Positions 8,342 through 17,740 of a stretch of 64,000 bases of DNA are shown one piece after another. This DNA comes from an uncultured Lachnospiraceae bacterium (lineage in GTDB: Bacteria; Bacillota; Clostridia; Lachnospirales; Lachnospiraceae), in the NCBI GenBank assembly GCA_947589305.1, contig CANQAP010000003.1, positions 124,001 through 188,000 of the forward strand, given 5' to 3'. The notes under the pieces are model-generated. The model had not been told where the DNA came from. It ran no database searches and saw nothing but the letters and a program-made list of their open reading frames with translations. The translations under genes and the position numbers were made by a program. Every line of letters begins with the position of its first letter. Position 1 is the stretch's first letter.

Positions 8342-8370
8342 TTGTTTTTATCCCCTAAATAATATATAAT
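8342..8370 (+). promoter_or_regulatory. Sigma-A promoter for cellobiose phosphorylase
   Basis: TTGTTT and TATAAT are separated by 17 bases. The leader to the ATG at 8425 is about 48 bases and contains an upstream in-frame ATG at 8377 that has no ribosome binding site. Confidence 0.65.
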
Positions 8371-8424
8371 GCTTTTATGAGACCCTACGAAGGTCAGCTA
8401 GAACAAAGGGAGGTACATACACAC

Positions 8425-10878
8425 ATGAAATTCGGTTATTTTGACGACCAAAACAAAGAGTACGTGATTACAAATCCTAAGACCCCGTATCCTTGGATCA
8501 ACTACTTAGGAAATCAGGACTTCTTCTCACTTATTTCGAATACGGCAGGCGGTTACAGCTTTTATAAAGATGCCCGTCTCAGAAGAATTACCCGTTATCG
8601 TTATAACAACGTTCCGGTCGATATGGGTGGACGCTATTTTTACATCAATGAAGACGACAATATTTGGTCACCGGGTTGGTCGCCGGTTAAAAAGGAATTG
8701 GAGTTTTATGAATGCCGTCACGGTATGGGTTATACCGTCATCAGCGGCAAGAGCAACGGTCTGAAAGCGGAGATCACGTTTTTCGTTCCAAATAATTACA
8801 AGGGAGAGGTGCAAAAGGTCTCTCTGAAAAACGAAGGAACTTCTGCTAAGACCTTTAAATTATTCTCATTCCTAGAATGGTGCTTATGGAATGCAGAAGA
8901 TGATTCCACGAACTTCCAACGGAATTTTAATACCGGCGAAGTCGAAGTGGAAGGTTCTACCCTGTTCCACAAGACGGAGTACAAAGAACGCCGGGATCAT
9001 TTCGCTTTCTATACCGTCAACTCTGAAATCGAGGGCTATGACTGTGATCGCGAAAGCTTCATCGGTCTGTATAACGGATTTAATAATCCGCAGGTTGTTT
9101 TGGCAGGTAAGGCAAGCAACTCCAAGGCAGACGGCTGGTCGCCGATCGCTTCACACTGCCTGAATATCAGCTTGGCTCCGGGCGAAACCAAGGATCTGGT
9201 ATTTATCCTCGGCTATGTAGAAAATCCACAGGAAGAAAAGTTCAATGCAGACGGATCTATGAATAAGTCAAGAGCCTATGCCATGATCGAACAGTTTAAT
9301 TCCGTAGAGAAAGTCGATGCGGCACTGGCAGAATTAAAACAGAGCTGGTCGGATCTTCTTTCAAAATATGCAGTCAAGACACCGGATGACAAGATGAACC
9401 GGATGGTCAATATCTGGAATCAGTATCAGTGTATGGTTACCTTTAATATGTCCCGTTCCGCTTCTTACTTTGAGAGTGGAATCGGTCGTGGTATGGGATT
9501 CCGGGATTCCAATCAGGATCTGCTTGGTTTTGTACACCAGATTCCGGATCGCGCAAGAGAACGTATTTTGGATTTGGCTGCTACCCAGTTTGAGGACGGC
9601 GGATGCTTCCACCAGTATCAGCCGCTTACTAAGAAAGGAAACGATGCGGTCGGCGGTGATTTCTCGGATGATCCGCTTTGGATGATCCTCTCAACTGCCG
9701 CTTATATTAAAGAGACCGGCGATTATTCGATCTTGGATGAAATGGTTCCGTATCGGAATGACGAATCACTGGCACAACCGATGATGCACCATTTACAGCA
9801 GTCTTTCTATCGGATCGTAAACAATTTGGGACCGCATGGTCTTCCGTTAAGCATGCGTGCCGACTGGAACGACTGTCTGAATCTGTCCTGCTTCTCAAAT
9901 ACACCGGGCGAAAGCTTCCAGACGTGGACATCTCCGAAATATGGAGACGATAAGTATTCCAAAGTAGCGGAAAGTTTATTTGTTGCTACGCTCTTTACAT
10001 ATGCGGGACCGGAGTATGTGGCACTCTGCAAATATAAGGGTATGGACGATGCCGCAGCAAAAGCACAGGCTGAGATCGATAAGATGAAAAACAATATCAT
10101 CGAGCATGGATATGACGGAGAATGGTTCCTGCGTGCATATGACGATTTTGGACGTAAAGTCGGTTCCAAAGAAAACGAAGAAGGAAAGATCTTCATTGAA
10201 CCTCAAGGATTTGCCGTTATGTCAGAGATCGGTAAGGATAAGGGTTATGACCTTAAGACATTGGAGAGCGTGGACAAGTATCTGAATTGCAAGCATGGTC
10301 TTGTATTAAATAATCCTGCGTTTACAAAGTATTACATTGAATATGGTGAGATTTCTACTTATCCTGCCGGTTATAAGGAAAATGCAGGTATCTTCTGTCA
10401 CAATAATGCTTGGATCATATGTGCGGAGGCGTATGTCGGACACGGCGATAAAGCATTTGAATATTATTCCAAGATCGCTCCGGCTTATTTGGAAGATATC
10501 TCCGATCTGCACAGAACCGAACCGTATGTATATGCACAGATGATCGCCGGTAAAGATGCCGGAAGATTCGGAGAAGCCAAGAACAGTTGGCTGACCGGTA
10601 CGGCTGCATGGAACTTTGTAGCTGTCTCCCAGTATATGCTGGGTATCATTCCGGATTATAACGGATTAAAGATCGACCCTTCGATTCCGTCCGCATGGAA
10701 TGAATTTGAGGCAACCCGTCAATTCCGTAATGCAACCTACAACATTCACGTTACCAATCCTTCCCATGTCAGCAAGGGTGTCAAACAAGTAACGGTTGAC
10801 GGTAATGCCATCAGCGGAAATGTGCTGCCGGTATTTTCAGACGGCAAGGAACATACCGTAGAAGTGGTATTGGGTTAA
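8425..10878 (+). CDS. cbp: Cellobiose phosphorylase (GH94)
   Basis: The cytosolic enzyme splits cellobiose with phosphate to alpha-glucose-1-phosphate and glucose, saving one ATP per disaccharide. The 817-residue protein closely follows clostridial cellobiose phosphorylase along its length: N-terminal MKFGYFDD and the [14 protein letters not shown] region, the central [20 protein letters not shown] substrate region, and the catalytic segment RADWNDCLN at about residues 478-486, which carries the general-acid Asp (D480/D483). The helical barrel ends with [13 protein letters not shown] and a C-terminal beta domain. GGGAGG precedes the ATG at 8425. The 16 residues before it in the open frame are leader. 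The gene has its own promoter and a strong terminator. Cellodextrin and laminaribiose phosphorylases are less likely given the similarity. Confidence 0.95.
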   Translation: MKFGYFDDQNKEYVITNPKTPYPWINYLGNQDFFSLISNTAGGYSFYKDARLRRITRYRYNNVPVDMGGRYFYINEDDNIWSPGWSPVKKELEFYECRHGMGYTVISGKSNGLKAEITFFVPNNYKGEVQKVSLKNEGTSAKTFKLFSFLEWCLWNAEDDSTNFQRNFNTGEVEVEGSTLFHKTEYKERRDHFAFYTVNSEIEGYDCDRESFIGLYNGFNNPQVVLAGKASNSKADGWSPIASHCLNISLAPGETKDLVFILGYVENPQEEKFNADGSMNKSRAYAMIEQFNSVEKVDAALAELKQSWSDLLSKYAVKTPDDKMNRMVNIWNQYQCMVTFNMSRSASYFESGIGRGMGFRDSNQDLLGFVHQIPDRARERILDLAATQFEDGGCFHQYQPLTKKGNDAVGGDFSDDPLWMILSTAAYIKETGDYSILDEMVPYRNDESLAQPMMHHLQQSFYRIVNNLGPHGLPLSMRADWNDCLNLSCFSNTPGESFQTWTSPKYGDDKYSKVAESLFVATLFTYAGPEYVALCKYKGMDDAAAKAQAEIDKMKNNIIEHGYDGEWFLRAYDDFGRKVGSKENEEGKIFIEPQGFAVMSEIGKDKGYDLKTLESVDKYLNCKHGLVLNNPAFTKYYIEYGEISTYPAGYKENAGIFCHNNAWIICAEAYVGHGDKAFEYYSKIAPAYLEDISDLHRTEPYVYAQMIAGKDAGRFGEAKNSWLTGTAAWNFVAVSQYMLGIIPDYNGLKIDPSIPSAWNEFEATRQFRNATYNIHVTNPSHVSKGVKQVTVDGNAISGNVLPVFSDGKEHTVEVVLG

Positions 10879-10901
10879 ACGACATACATGAAATAAAATA
10901 C

Positions 10902-10937
10902 AAACAAGGGACTGTACATCTGTACAGTCCCTTGTTT
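10902..10937. terminator. Bidirectional terminator between cbp and acpP
   Basis: Two perfect 17-base arms (AAACAAGGGACTGTACA and its complement) are separated by 2 bases. The A and T ends flank the GC core on both strands, so it can end transcription of both convergent genes. Confidence 0.85.
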
Positions 10938-10986
10938 ACTGATATCATTTTCCGCATGATGATCTGATATCCGTCTCGGTCTCCGA

Positions 10987-11220
10987 TCAAGCCTCGACGC
11001 CCAATCCCTTTAAGTATTCAATGACATCCTCTACCGTATTTAAATCCGAAACTTCGTCCGCCGAAATCTCCAAATTAAATTCATCTTCCATTGCCATAAC
11101 CAACTCAAATAAATCTAACGAATCCGCATCTAAGTCATCTTTGAAAGAAGTCGTTAATTCTATATTATTTGCATCCACGCCCAACTGCCGTGAAATAATA
11201 TCTCTCATCTTCTCCAGCAT
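10987..11220 (-). CDS. acpP: Acyl carrier protein
   Basis: The 77-residue acidic protein carries growing fatty acyl chains on a phosphopantetheine arm. It has the expected length and the DADSLD motif, with the attachment Ser at residue 34, followed by the FELVMAMEDEF recognition helix. The ATG at 11220 (LEKMRD follows) gives the family length. AAAGGAG lies upstream, and longer in-frame starts at about 11241 and 11274 add non-conserved residues. No fatty-acid synthesis genes are beside it, so it is a stand-alone unit and may serve general or specialised synthesis. A consensus promoter and a candidate operator lie upstream. Confidence 0.95.
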   Translation of the reverse strand: MLEKMRDIISRQLGVDANNIELTTSFKDDLDADSLDLFELVMAMEDEFNLEISADEVSDLNTVEDVIEYLKGLGVEA

Positions 11221-11276
11221 AACGAATTCATCTCCTTTCATTTCGAACTCTGCTGACCAATCGCTAATACACATGT

Positions 11277-11305
11277 ACTATACAACAGTCGTATATTGAT
11301 GTCAA
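11277..11305 (-). promoter_or_regulatory. Consensus sigma-A promoter for acpP
   Basis: On the minus strand a perfect TTGACA and TATAGT are separated by 17 bases, about 57 bases before the start codon. Confidence 0.8.
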
Positions 11306-11309
11306 TATA
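11292..11309. promoter_or_regulatory. Candidate operator over the acpP -35 box
   Basis: The perfect inverted repeat TATATTGA-TG-TCAATATA covers the -35 box. Its TTGA..TCAA core resembles MarR/FabT-type lipid-regulator operators. Which protein binds it is unknown. Confidence 0.4.
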
Positions 11310-11416
11310 AACATGTATCCTCCCAAAATATTTATAACAGTCCGTTTGCGGCAGGAAACCGGTTCTTCTATCTAATAAATCATATGTAAGCCTTTTACAT
11401 TTCATACATCCCAATC

Positions 11417-11444
11417 AAAAAGGCGTATTCGCATTGAATACGCC
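11417..11444 (-). terminator. Terminator of the spoIIQ-like gene
   Basis: On the minus strand a perfect 9-pair stem (GGCGTATTC / GAATACGCC) with a 5-base loop is followed by TTTTTG, about 27 bases after the stop codon. Confidence 0.85.
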
Positions 11445-11470
11445 CTTGCTTACCGGCTGTTTACGGCTTT

Positions 11471-12289
11471 CTATTCAATCTGTAACACTTCCATCGGATT
11501 GATCGGTTCCCCGTCCTTGGTCATCGCAAAGTATAGATGAGAGCCTTCTTTTTCATAATAAGCTGTCGGTTCCGCTACAGTACCGACAATGGTATCGTTC
11601 CACACTTCATCTCCGACAGCTACGTTGAGATTCTGCAACTGTCCGTACATAGCCGTATAGCCGCTTCCAAGGTCTACCGTTACCACGGTTCCATGCTCTT
11701 TGGTATCCTGAATATCCGTTACCTGTCCATGCCAGATGGATGTCACTTCCGCATCTACCGGCGCCTGCAATAGCATTCCTGAATTACAGCGATAGGTCCC
11801 TAATGTCGGGAAGTAAATCGTCGTATCCATACTGTACGGCAAGATCGTATTTCCCAATACTGGCATCGTCACTTCTTCCAAACCGGTAAAACTTAAATCC
11901 GCCAGCGGTTCATACGCAAGCGTTTCGTTTGACATTGCATCTTCTGTCTCCGGTATTTCTTCTGCCGGCGCTTCTGTATTCTGCGCTACTTCCTGTGTTG
12001 TCTGCGTCGTTGGTTCCGCCTTTTCTTCTGTCGTGTCCTCCGTTATCCACATATCCATAGGTACATCCATGTCACCATCCAGAATGGTTTCCTGAACCTC
12101 TTCTGTTCCTTGTGCATCAGCGATCTCCTGTTCCATCGGTTCATTCAAATTGATTTCCTGATTCTGCTGTTGCTCTTTGTTGGCATTCACGTTGTATATA
12201 GCCAATGCAGCTACCAAAGCCACTACACCGACTCCGAAGGATAAGTAGAATCCATTTGCCCTAAAAAATTCTGCTACGGATTTCTTCAT
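11471..12289 (-). CDS. spoIIQ: SpoIIQ-like protein with a degenerate LytM domain
   Basis: The 272-residue protein has an N-terminal membrane segment (FYLSFGVGVVALVAALAIY), a Glu/Thr-rich linker and a C-terminal LytM fold. This is the layout of SpoIIQ, the forespore partner of SpoIIIAH in engulfment. The zinc ligands look lost: the usual HxGxD is NSGML here, and the final HxH is HLY. It is therefore more likely a structural partner than a peptidase. It lies downstream of spoIID, as in many Clostridia, with an L,D-transpeptidase gene between. The ATG at 12289 gives 8-base spacing from AGAGG; the GTG and ATG just upstream are too close. A sigma-F/G-like promoter precedes it. Confidence 0.8.
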   Translation of the reverse strand: MKKSVAEFFRANGFYLSFGVGVVALVAALAIYNVNANKEQQQNQEINLNEPMEQEIADAQGTEEVQETILDGDMDVPMDMWITEDTTEEKAEPTTQTTQEVAQNTEAPAEEIPETEDAMSNETLAYEPLADLSFTGLEEVTMPVLGNTILPYSMDTTIYFPTLGTYRCNSGMLLQAPVDAEVTSIWHGQVTDIQDTKEHGTVVTVDLGSGYTAMYGQLQNLNVAVGDEVWNDTIVGTVAEPTAYYEKEGSHLYFAMTKDGEPINPMEVLQIE

Positions 12290-12308
12290 TTTCATCACCT
12301 CTGCTACT

Positions 12309-12336
12309 ATTGTTGCCCGAGGTCATAAATTTATTC
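12309..12336 (-). promoter_or_regulatory. Sigma-F/sigma-G-like promoter for spoIIQ
   Basis: On the minus strand GAATA is followed after 14 bases by GGCAACAAT. The -10 part matches the forespore pattern GGnnAnAAT, and the -35 has one mismatch. It overlaps the end of the L,D-transpeptidase gene. Confidence 0.45.
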
Positions 12337-13857
12337 ATTTGATTGATAAGAAAACATAAAATTATATAAAAATTTACTGCTTACATTGCCGTATCGGTCT
12401 TTTGCCGTGACCAAAACGGTATAGGTATCCGTATCTGACTCCCATACCCAAGAAATCCGCACCTGCTCTACTCCGCTTTCATGATCTTCTACCGGGATCG
12501 CCTCTGCAAGCTGATCCCTCAGATCCTGTTCCGTCACAGCCGTAAATTGTTTTCTGAGAGGTTCCCGAATCAACGGAGCCTGTCGATCCAAATGTACCAG
12601 AATCTCGACCGGTTCCGAAACATTTCCGCTTGCATCCGTTGCTACTACGGTAACCGGAAAACTTCCTCCCGTTTTTCCCTCCAAGCTGCTGACATCCGCC
12701 TGAAGACAATCCGACGGCAGAACCTGTCCACTGTCCGTCGCTTGAAAGTGCGACAAAATACTGGACATACAGTTTACCTCCGACGCCTCTACATGATTTA
12801 ACTTAATCGTTGCATCATCAAACACAATCTCCGGCGCAATCGTATCCTGTACGCGGAACAGAGCGGTCGCTTCCGCCGTGCGTCCCTGCGCGTCCTCTAC
12901 GGAATATGTAATGCGATAATCCCCCACGGTCATGATATCAACGGTTCCTTCTATCGTGATCTGATCCGTCAGATCATTTCCATCACGATCTACCGCCACA
13001 ATTCCACTGGAAACGCTATAAGACCATCCCCGTTCCAACACTCTGGTTCCGGTTCCCAAAATCCTTGGTCCCTCTTCATGCCACGGATTATTGACATCCG
13101 GATCGGTCGGATCCCAGCTCGAACGTTCATCATCGCTATCGAGTTTTTCCGCAACGGGTTTTCCAAGCGGTCCCGCATAATCATCATCATAGATCGTCAC
13201 GATGGTCCCACGCGGGCAATTATCATAAATCCATTTTGCATCCAGCACCGATAAACGCACGCAGCCCAACGAAGCCGCCTCGCCCAGCTTATTAAACTCT
13301 TCTGTCTCTAAGCTGCCCTTGTTCATAGTATAATAAGGTACGGAATGAAACATGATCGGTCCGTTGATGCGATACGCATACTGACCATAGACGCCGCCGA
13401 CCAAAGAACGCCATTCATATTTATCTCCCGTCACAAATGTACCTGTCGGCGTTGCTTGATTGCGACCGACGGAACAGACCATGGCTTTGACCGGTTTCGT
13501 ATAATACCCTTCGTCATCCAACGCATAGACGGTCACAACATTTTCCTGTCGGTTTACTTTCACATAATATGGCAGTCCGTTATCCGCAGGAGCAACGGAA
13601 TAATCCTCTCCATCCATCAACGGAGTGTCCATATCGTTCTGCACACTGCTTTTGAAAGTCCCCTGCTGCCGTTCGCCGCCGTCCGCCATCACATCCACAG
13701 ACTGCATGCACGCTTCTTTCCCTGCCTGATTTTCCACCGTATATTGCGACTGACGCTCCATAAGCCACAAATGCCGTTTCGGCATCAGAAAGATCCCACC
13801 TGCGGTAAGGATCGATAAAATCAGAAGCGTCAAACCAATTACCTTTTGTATCTTCAT
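12331..13857 (-). CDS. L,D-transpeptidase (YkuD) with three Ig-like domains
   Basis: The 508-residue protein has an N-terminal membrane anchor (about residues 6-25) and a YkuD domain at about 97-225. The catalytic motif is intact: H171 in MFHSVPYY, then ASLGCVRL with S196 and nucleophile C199. After a short acidic linker come three Ig-like/DUF5011-type modules (about 240-330, 332-420 and 421-508) with the repeated SGNVS/YGNVS strand. It probably forms 3-3 cross-links in peptidoglycan or attaches proteins to it outside the membrane. AAAGGAAG precedes the ATG at 13857. It sits between spoIID and the spoIIQ-like gene, which suggests, but does not prove, a role in sporulation wall remodelling. 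Confidence 0.9.
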   Translation of the reverse strand: MKIQKVIGLTLLILSILTAGGIFLMPKRHLWLMERQSQYTVENQAGKEACMQSVDVMADGGERQQGTFKSSVQNDMDTPLMDGEDYSVAPADNGLPYYVKVNRQENVVTVYALDDEGYYTKPVKAMVCSVGRNQATPTGTFVTGDKYEWRSLVGGVYGQYAYRINGPIMFHSVPYYTMNKGSLETEEFNKLGEAASLGCVRLSVLDAKWIYDNCPRGTIVTIYDDDYAGPLGKPVAEKLDSDDERSSWDPTDPDVNNPWHEEGPRILGTGTRVLERGWSYSVSSGIVAVDRDGNDLTDQITIEGTVDIMTVGDYRITYSVEDAQGRTAEATALFRVQDTIAPEIVFDDATIKLNHVEASEVNCMSSILSHFQATDSGQVLPSDCLQADVSSLEGKTGGSFPVTVVATDASGNVSEPVEILVHLDRQAPLIREPLRKQFTAVTEQDLRDQLAEAIPVEDHESGVEQVRISWVWESDTDTYTVLVTAKDRYGNVSSKFLYNFMFSYQSNE

Positions 13858-13970
13858 TCTTTCTTCCTTTAATCGTTCCTGATCGGGAATCGATTCTCCC
13901 GATATCGTTTTTCCGTCTCGTTTCTTTATCATACACCATATAACCAATAGAAGTAAAGGCTTTCATGCAA

Positions 13971-14858
13971 TCATTTTTCTGACAATTGCGTGCCGACATA
14001 ATAGTATGCCAAAATTTCATCGAAGGTTTTTCCTTCCAATGCCATTACATTTGCGCCATAAACGCTTAATCCCAGTCCATGCCCGGTTCCCAGACAGACG
14101 ATCCGGTATTCTTCTCCCATATCCTCAATATAAAAATGGAGAGAGGATAACTGAAAACGCTCCTGCGCTTCTTCTCCCGTCAGTTCCTCACCATCGCAGG
14201 ACACTTTTTTTACATACCCATGTTCTGTCTGTTCCAACACGGATAGACTTTGGACCGTTTCTTTGGAGACGGTCACGATATTCATGTAATCCTTCGATTC
14301 TACATCATGTCCACTGACAACGGAAATCAGATATGGAACCGGTTCTCCAAACAATTCCTCTGCGCTGACCGTACTGCCGATGGAAACTTTGTGATATAAA
14401 GCATCGATATACTCCCCGTCATATAAAAGCGTCATACCGGCAGTCGCCATAATGGCTTCTTCCATGGTTTCCATATATGCCTTGTAATGACGTTCTCCCC
14501 ATTGTTCACAGATTTCCTCCTCCTGTAAATAATACGTCCCTAAATCACTTTCATCCACATTTCCCCGTCCGTTCATCTTTTTATATATATTAGTCCGTTC
14601 GATGACTGCCATCGCTTTCCAGACTTCCAAATCTTCCGAGCCATCCAGCCGGGCTGGCAAAATCCCTGCCAAATAGGCTTCCACATCCATGACAACATAT
14701 TGCCCGTCCAATTCTAAGGAAACCGTTTTCCCCGTATCCAATTCCTCGACGGTAGCCGCACGGATCCCTACCGTTCCGGTCAACGCCATGGTACCCAGAT
14801 ATGGTATCATGACCGCCAAAATTACCATGGCAAATGCCATCGTCATTTTTTCCCTCAT
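13971..14858 (-). CDS. spoIID: Stage II sporulation protein D
   Basis: SpoIID is a membrane-bound lytic transglycosylase that works with SpoIIP and SpoIIM to strip peptidoglycan during engulfment. The 295-residue protein has an N-terminal membrane segment (MAFAMVILAVMIPYLGTMAL), the SpoIID core with YLAGILPARLDGS and VWKAMAVIERTN, and the conserved C-terminal GHGLGLSVYGANVMA and EILAYYYVG. In the position where the family has the catalytic Glu (GVVAxEMP), this protein reads GILPARLD, so that Glu appears to be Arg. The start at 14858 has CAGGAAG upstream, and a sigma-E-like promoter lies 20-50 bases before it. Confidence 0.88.
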   Translation of the reverse strand: MREKMTMAFAMVILAVMIPYLGTMALTGTVGIRAATVEELDTGKTVSLELDGQYVVMDVEAYLAGILPARLDGSEDLEVWKAMAVIERTNIYKKMNGRGNVDESDLGTYYLQEEEICEQWGERHYKAYMETMEEAIMATAGMTLLYDGEYIDALYHKVSIGSTVSAEELFGEPVPYLISVVSGHDVESKDYMNIVTVSKETVQSLSVLEQTEHGYVKKVSCDGEELTGEEAQERFQLSSLHFYIEDMGEEYRIVCLGTGHGLGLSVYGANVMALEGKTFDEILAYYYVGTQLSEK

Positions 14859-14878
14859 GCTTCCTGCCCCCTGCTTTC

Positions 14879-14907
14879 AGTTTATTCCAAACCGATATTA
14901 ACTATTC
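14879..14907 (-). promoter_or_regulatory. Sigma-E-like promoter for spoIID
   Basis: On the minus strand GAATAGT is followed after 14 bases by AATAAACT, close to the mother-cell pattern kmATATT-14-CATACAnT. Several positions differ, so this is tentative. Confidence 0.35.
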
Positions 14908-14924
14908 CTTGGAAGGCGGAAATC

Positions 14925-14960
14925 AAAAAACAAAACGCTGCGATCCACCGACCGCAGCGT
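14925..14960 (-). terminator. Terminator of rubrerythrin
   Basis: On the minus strand an 8-pair stem (ACGCTGCG / CGCAGCGT) is followed by TTTTGTTTTTT, just after the rubrerythrin stop codon. Confidence 0.85.
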
Positions 14961-14971
14961 CATAAGAATGT

Positions 14972-15514
14972 TTAATAATTCTCTGCATGTACCTCGAAAT
15001 AACTTTGCGGATGATTGCATACCGGACAGACTTCCGGCGCTTTCGTTCCGACGATGATATGTCCGCAGTTACGGCATTCCCAAACTTTTACCTCGCTCTT
15101 TTCAAATACCTGTGCAGTCTCCAGATTCTTCAGCAATGCACGGTACCGCTCCTCATGATGCTTTTCAATCTCGGCTACCATACGGAACTTTTGAGCCAGA
15201 TCTGTAAACCCTTCTTCTTCCGCCGTCTTGGCAAATCCTTCATACATGTCCGTCCACTCGTAATTTTCACCGTCTGCGGCTTCCTGTAAATTTTCCGAAG
15301 TATTACCGATCCCGTTCAGTTCTTTCAACCATATCTTTGCATGCTCTTTTTCATTATCCGCGGTCTTGAGAAATAAGGCTGCCATCTGCTCATAGCCTTC
15401 CTTTTTGGCTACGGATGCAAAATATGTATATTTATTTCTTGCCTGCGATTCACCGGCAAATGCCGCCTCTAAGTTCTTTTCTGTCTGCGTGCCTGCATAT
15501 TTGGATTTACTCAT
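14972..15514 (-). CDS. rbr: Rubrerythrin
   Basis: The 180-residue cytosolic protein reduces hydrogen peroxide in anaerobes. The N-terminal four-helix domain carries the di-iron ligands in [20 protein letters not shown] and [10 protein letters not shown]. The C-terminal rubredoxin domain has the two iron-binding pairs CRNCG and CPVC. Length and domain order are standard. AAAGGAG precedes the ATG. It is transcribed alone from a promoter at about 15589-15618 and ends at a strong terminator. Confidence 0.95.
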   Translation of the reverse strand: MSKSKYAGTQTEKNLEAAFAGESQARNKYTYFASVAKKEGYEQMAALFLKTADNEKEHAKIWLKELNGIGNTSENLQEAADGENYEWTDMYEGFAKTAEEEGFTDLAQKFRMVAEIEKHHEERYRALLKNLETAQVFEKSEVKVWECRNCGHIIVGTKAPEVCPVCNHPQSYFEVHAENY

Positions 15515-15588
15515 CGTTATACTCTCCTTTTCTTTTGATCTACTAAAATATTCCGCCTTCGTGCGTTTCGCATTCCGACCGTATTCTT

Positions 15589-15618
15589 ATTATGGGATAC
15601 AGGACAAGTGTTTGTCAA
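15589..15618 (-). promoter_or_regulatory. Promoter for rubrerythrin with an overlapping inverted repeat
   Basis: On the minus strand TTGACA and CATAAT are separated by 18 bases. A small inverted repeat GACAA-acac-TTGTC overlaps the -35 box and could bind a peroxide or redox regulator. It is not a standard PerR box. Confidence 0.5.
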
Positions 15619-15684
15619 TCATAATCCGCTTGCGTCTGTACATTTCCCCATCTGTCCATGCCGTCGTCATGCAGTCATACGCGT

Positions 15685-16329
15685 CTAAATCCGGAAGCAT
15701 TTTTGAATGTCACGGATCCCGCCGATCACGAACACTATATCACCTTGCAGGATCTGCGTATCCGGCTCCGGAATAAATACTTCGCTGTCTCTTTTCACTG
15801 TCAGAACATTGAGTTTGTATTTCTTTCTGACGTCGATCTGCGCAAGCGTCCTTCCATACCAGTCTTCCGGAGCTTTCAGTTCATATATGGAATAGTTACT
15901 GTCCAGATGGATAAAATCCAGTATACTGTCCGAAGCATATTTTGTAGCAATGTGTAACGCCATTTCTTTTTCCGGATAAACGACTTCATCCGCTCCGTTT
16001 CTTAATAAGAACTTCATCTGTACATCATTTGCCGCACGCGATATCACCGTTTTTGCGCCCAATTCCTTCAGAAGCGACGTGGTTTCCAAGGACGTCTGAA
16101 AGGAGTTGCCTAACGCGACGATGCAGACATCAAAATTATCAATACCGAGCGAACGCAGAAACTCTTCATTTGTAGCATCTCCGATACAGACATTGGTCAC
16201 ATAGGGTAATATTTCCTGTATCCTTTCTTCGACCGTATCCACCGCCATGACTTCGCAGCGAAGCTCTTCCATGCGTCTTGCGATATGAACACCAAACTGA
16301 CCGACTCCGATAATTAAAACTGTTTTCAT
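15685..16329 (-). CDS. ktrA: KtrA/TrkA potassium channel gating subunit
   Basis: The 214-residue cytosolic RCK protein binds nucleotides and gates the KtrB potassium channel. The RCK_N Rossmann fold begins with LIIGVGQFGVHIARR and has an acidic end of strand 2 (VMAVDTVEER). The RCK_C domain starts near residue 135 (LNVLTVKRDSEVFIP) and is a c-di-AMP-binding module in related proteins. The gene follows ktrB by 10 bases in the same operon, and AAGGAG precedes the ATG. Confidence 0.93.
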   Translation of the reverse strand: MKTVLIIGVGQFGVHIARRMEELRCEVMAVDTVEERIQEILPYVTNVCIGDATNEEFLRSLGIDNFDVCIVALGNSFQTSLETTSLLKELGAKTVISRAANDVQMKFLLRNGADEVVYPEKEMALHIATKYASDSILDFIHLDSNYSIYELKAPEDWYGRTLAQIDVRKKYKLNVLTVKRDSEVFIPEPDTQILQGDIVFVIGGIRDIQKCFRI

Positions 16330-16339
16330 TTTCTTCTCC

Positions 16340-17683
16340 TTATCCTACTGAAATCTTTTCAAGCGGCAGACGGGAATTCTGAGCGTCTGCTGACGGTAAT
16401 GCAGCATAGATCAGCGTCAATCCGCCCACTCTTCCAAAAAACATAAGTATCATAAGTATCCCTTTCGACAGTAAAGATAGTTGACTGGTGATGCCTACCG
16501 TCAACCCGACCGTACCGACTGCCGAAGCGGTTTCAAACAAACAGCTCAGAAGAGGAAGCCCCTCAACCCTGCTGATGACGGCGCCGCTGATAAAAAACAA
16601 AGAAAAATACATAAATAAAACCGCGCCTGCATTGCGTACCGTTTCATCGGATATCCTCCGTTTGAAACATTGCACATCATTCCTTCTGCTAAAAACCGTA
16701 AGAGCCGATAAGAACAGCACGGCAAACGTCACCGTTTTCATACCGCCTGCGGTCGATCCCGGCGAGCCGCCGATCAGCATCAGGATAATCATCACAGCCG
16801 TACCGGATTCATTCATCTGTGCAAGATTCTGTGTATTGAAACCGGCAGTCCTCGTTGTGACAGACTGAAACACGGAGCTGAGAAACCGATGCCCGACCGG
16901 AAGATCCGCATATTCAAACCAATAAAAATACCATACCGGAACACAGATCAGTATGACTGTAGTGATCAGTGCAATTTTACTCTGTAAGCTATATTTTTTC
17001 CAGCGGTTCTTGTTCACAGCAATATCGCTCCACGTCAGAAAACCGATCCCGCCTATAATGATCAGCAGCATGATGATAACATTGAGATAATAATTTTCAC
17101 TATAGGAACACAGGGAGGAAAACGGTTCTTTGACGCCCATCAGATCAAATCCGGCGTTACAAAAAGCAGAAATCGAATGAAATACGGAATACCATAACCC
17201 TTTTAGGATCCCGAATTCCCTGCAAAACACCGGAGCAAGCAAAACGGCGCCAATGCCCTCGATGATCGCAGACGTTTTTAATATAAATCCTGTAAAACGG
17301 ACGATCCCTCCTACTTGCGGAGCGGAGATCGACTCCTGCATCGTACTTCTTTCCCAAAGCCCTATTTTTTTCCCGGATGCGCGGATAATGGCAATTCCGA
17401 TCGTGATGACCCCCATGCCGCCCACCTGTATCAGGAGCAAGATCACGAATTGACCGAACATAGACCAATAAGTAGCCGTATCTTTCACGATCAGCCCTGT
17501 AACGCAGGTTGCCGATACTGCGGTAAATAATGCGTCCGAAAAAGGAGTGACGATTCTGTCCTGAGAGGAAACCGGAAGCATCAGTAAGAGTGTTCCTGCC
17601 AAGATCATAATCATAAAACTGATGATAATGATCTGAAAGGAAGTCAGATTTTTTCGGTTGTTTGGCTTTTCCCTATGTAACAT
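16340..17683 (-). CDS. ktrB: KtrB/TrkH potassium transporter subunit
   Basis: The 447-residue membrane protein is the potassium-conducting subunit. It has the four selectivity-filter loops of the family with their Gly residues: SATCVTGL, FCNAGFDL, TTRTAGFN and SAVGTVGLT, each between membrane helix pairs. It pairs with the KtrA gene directly downstream. The ATG at 17683 follows GAGGT at short but workable spacing; the GTG 6 bases further upstream is less likely. Confidence 0.94.
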   Translation of the reverse strand: MLHREKPNNRKNLTSFQIIIISFMIMILAGTLLLMLPVSSQDRIVTPFSDALFTAVSATCVTGLIVKDTATYWSMFGQFVILLLIQVGGMGVITIGIAIIRASGKKIGLWERSTMQESISAPQVGGIVRFTGFILKTSAIIEGIGAVLLAPVFCREFGILKGLWYSVFHSISAFCNAGFDLMGVKEPFSSLCSYSENYYLNVIIMLLIIIGGIGFLTWSDIAVNKNRWKKYSLQSKIALITTVILICVPVWYFYWFEYADLPVGHRFLSSVFQSVTTRTAGFNTQNLAQMNESGTAVMIILMLIGGSPGSTAGGMKTVTFAVLFLSALTVFSRRNDVQCFKRRISDETVRNAGAVLFMYFSLFFISGAVISRVEGLPLLSCLFETASAVGTVGLTVGITSQLSLLSKGILMILMFFGRVGGLTLIYAALPSADAQNSRLPLEKISVG

Positions 17684-17740
17684 ACGCACCTCTGAGTTTT
17701 GTCTTTATTCCATGACGCTATAGCCAGCCAAAGGCTGAGA

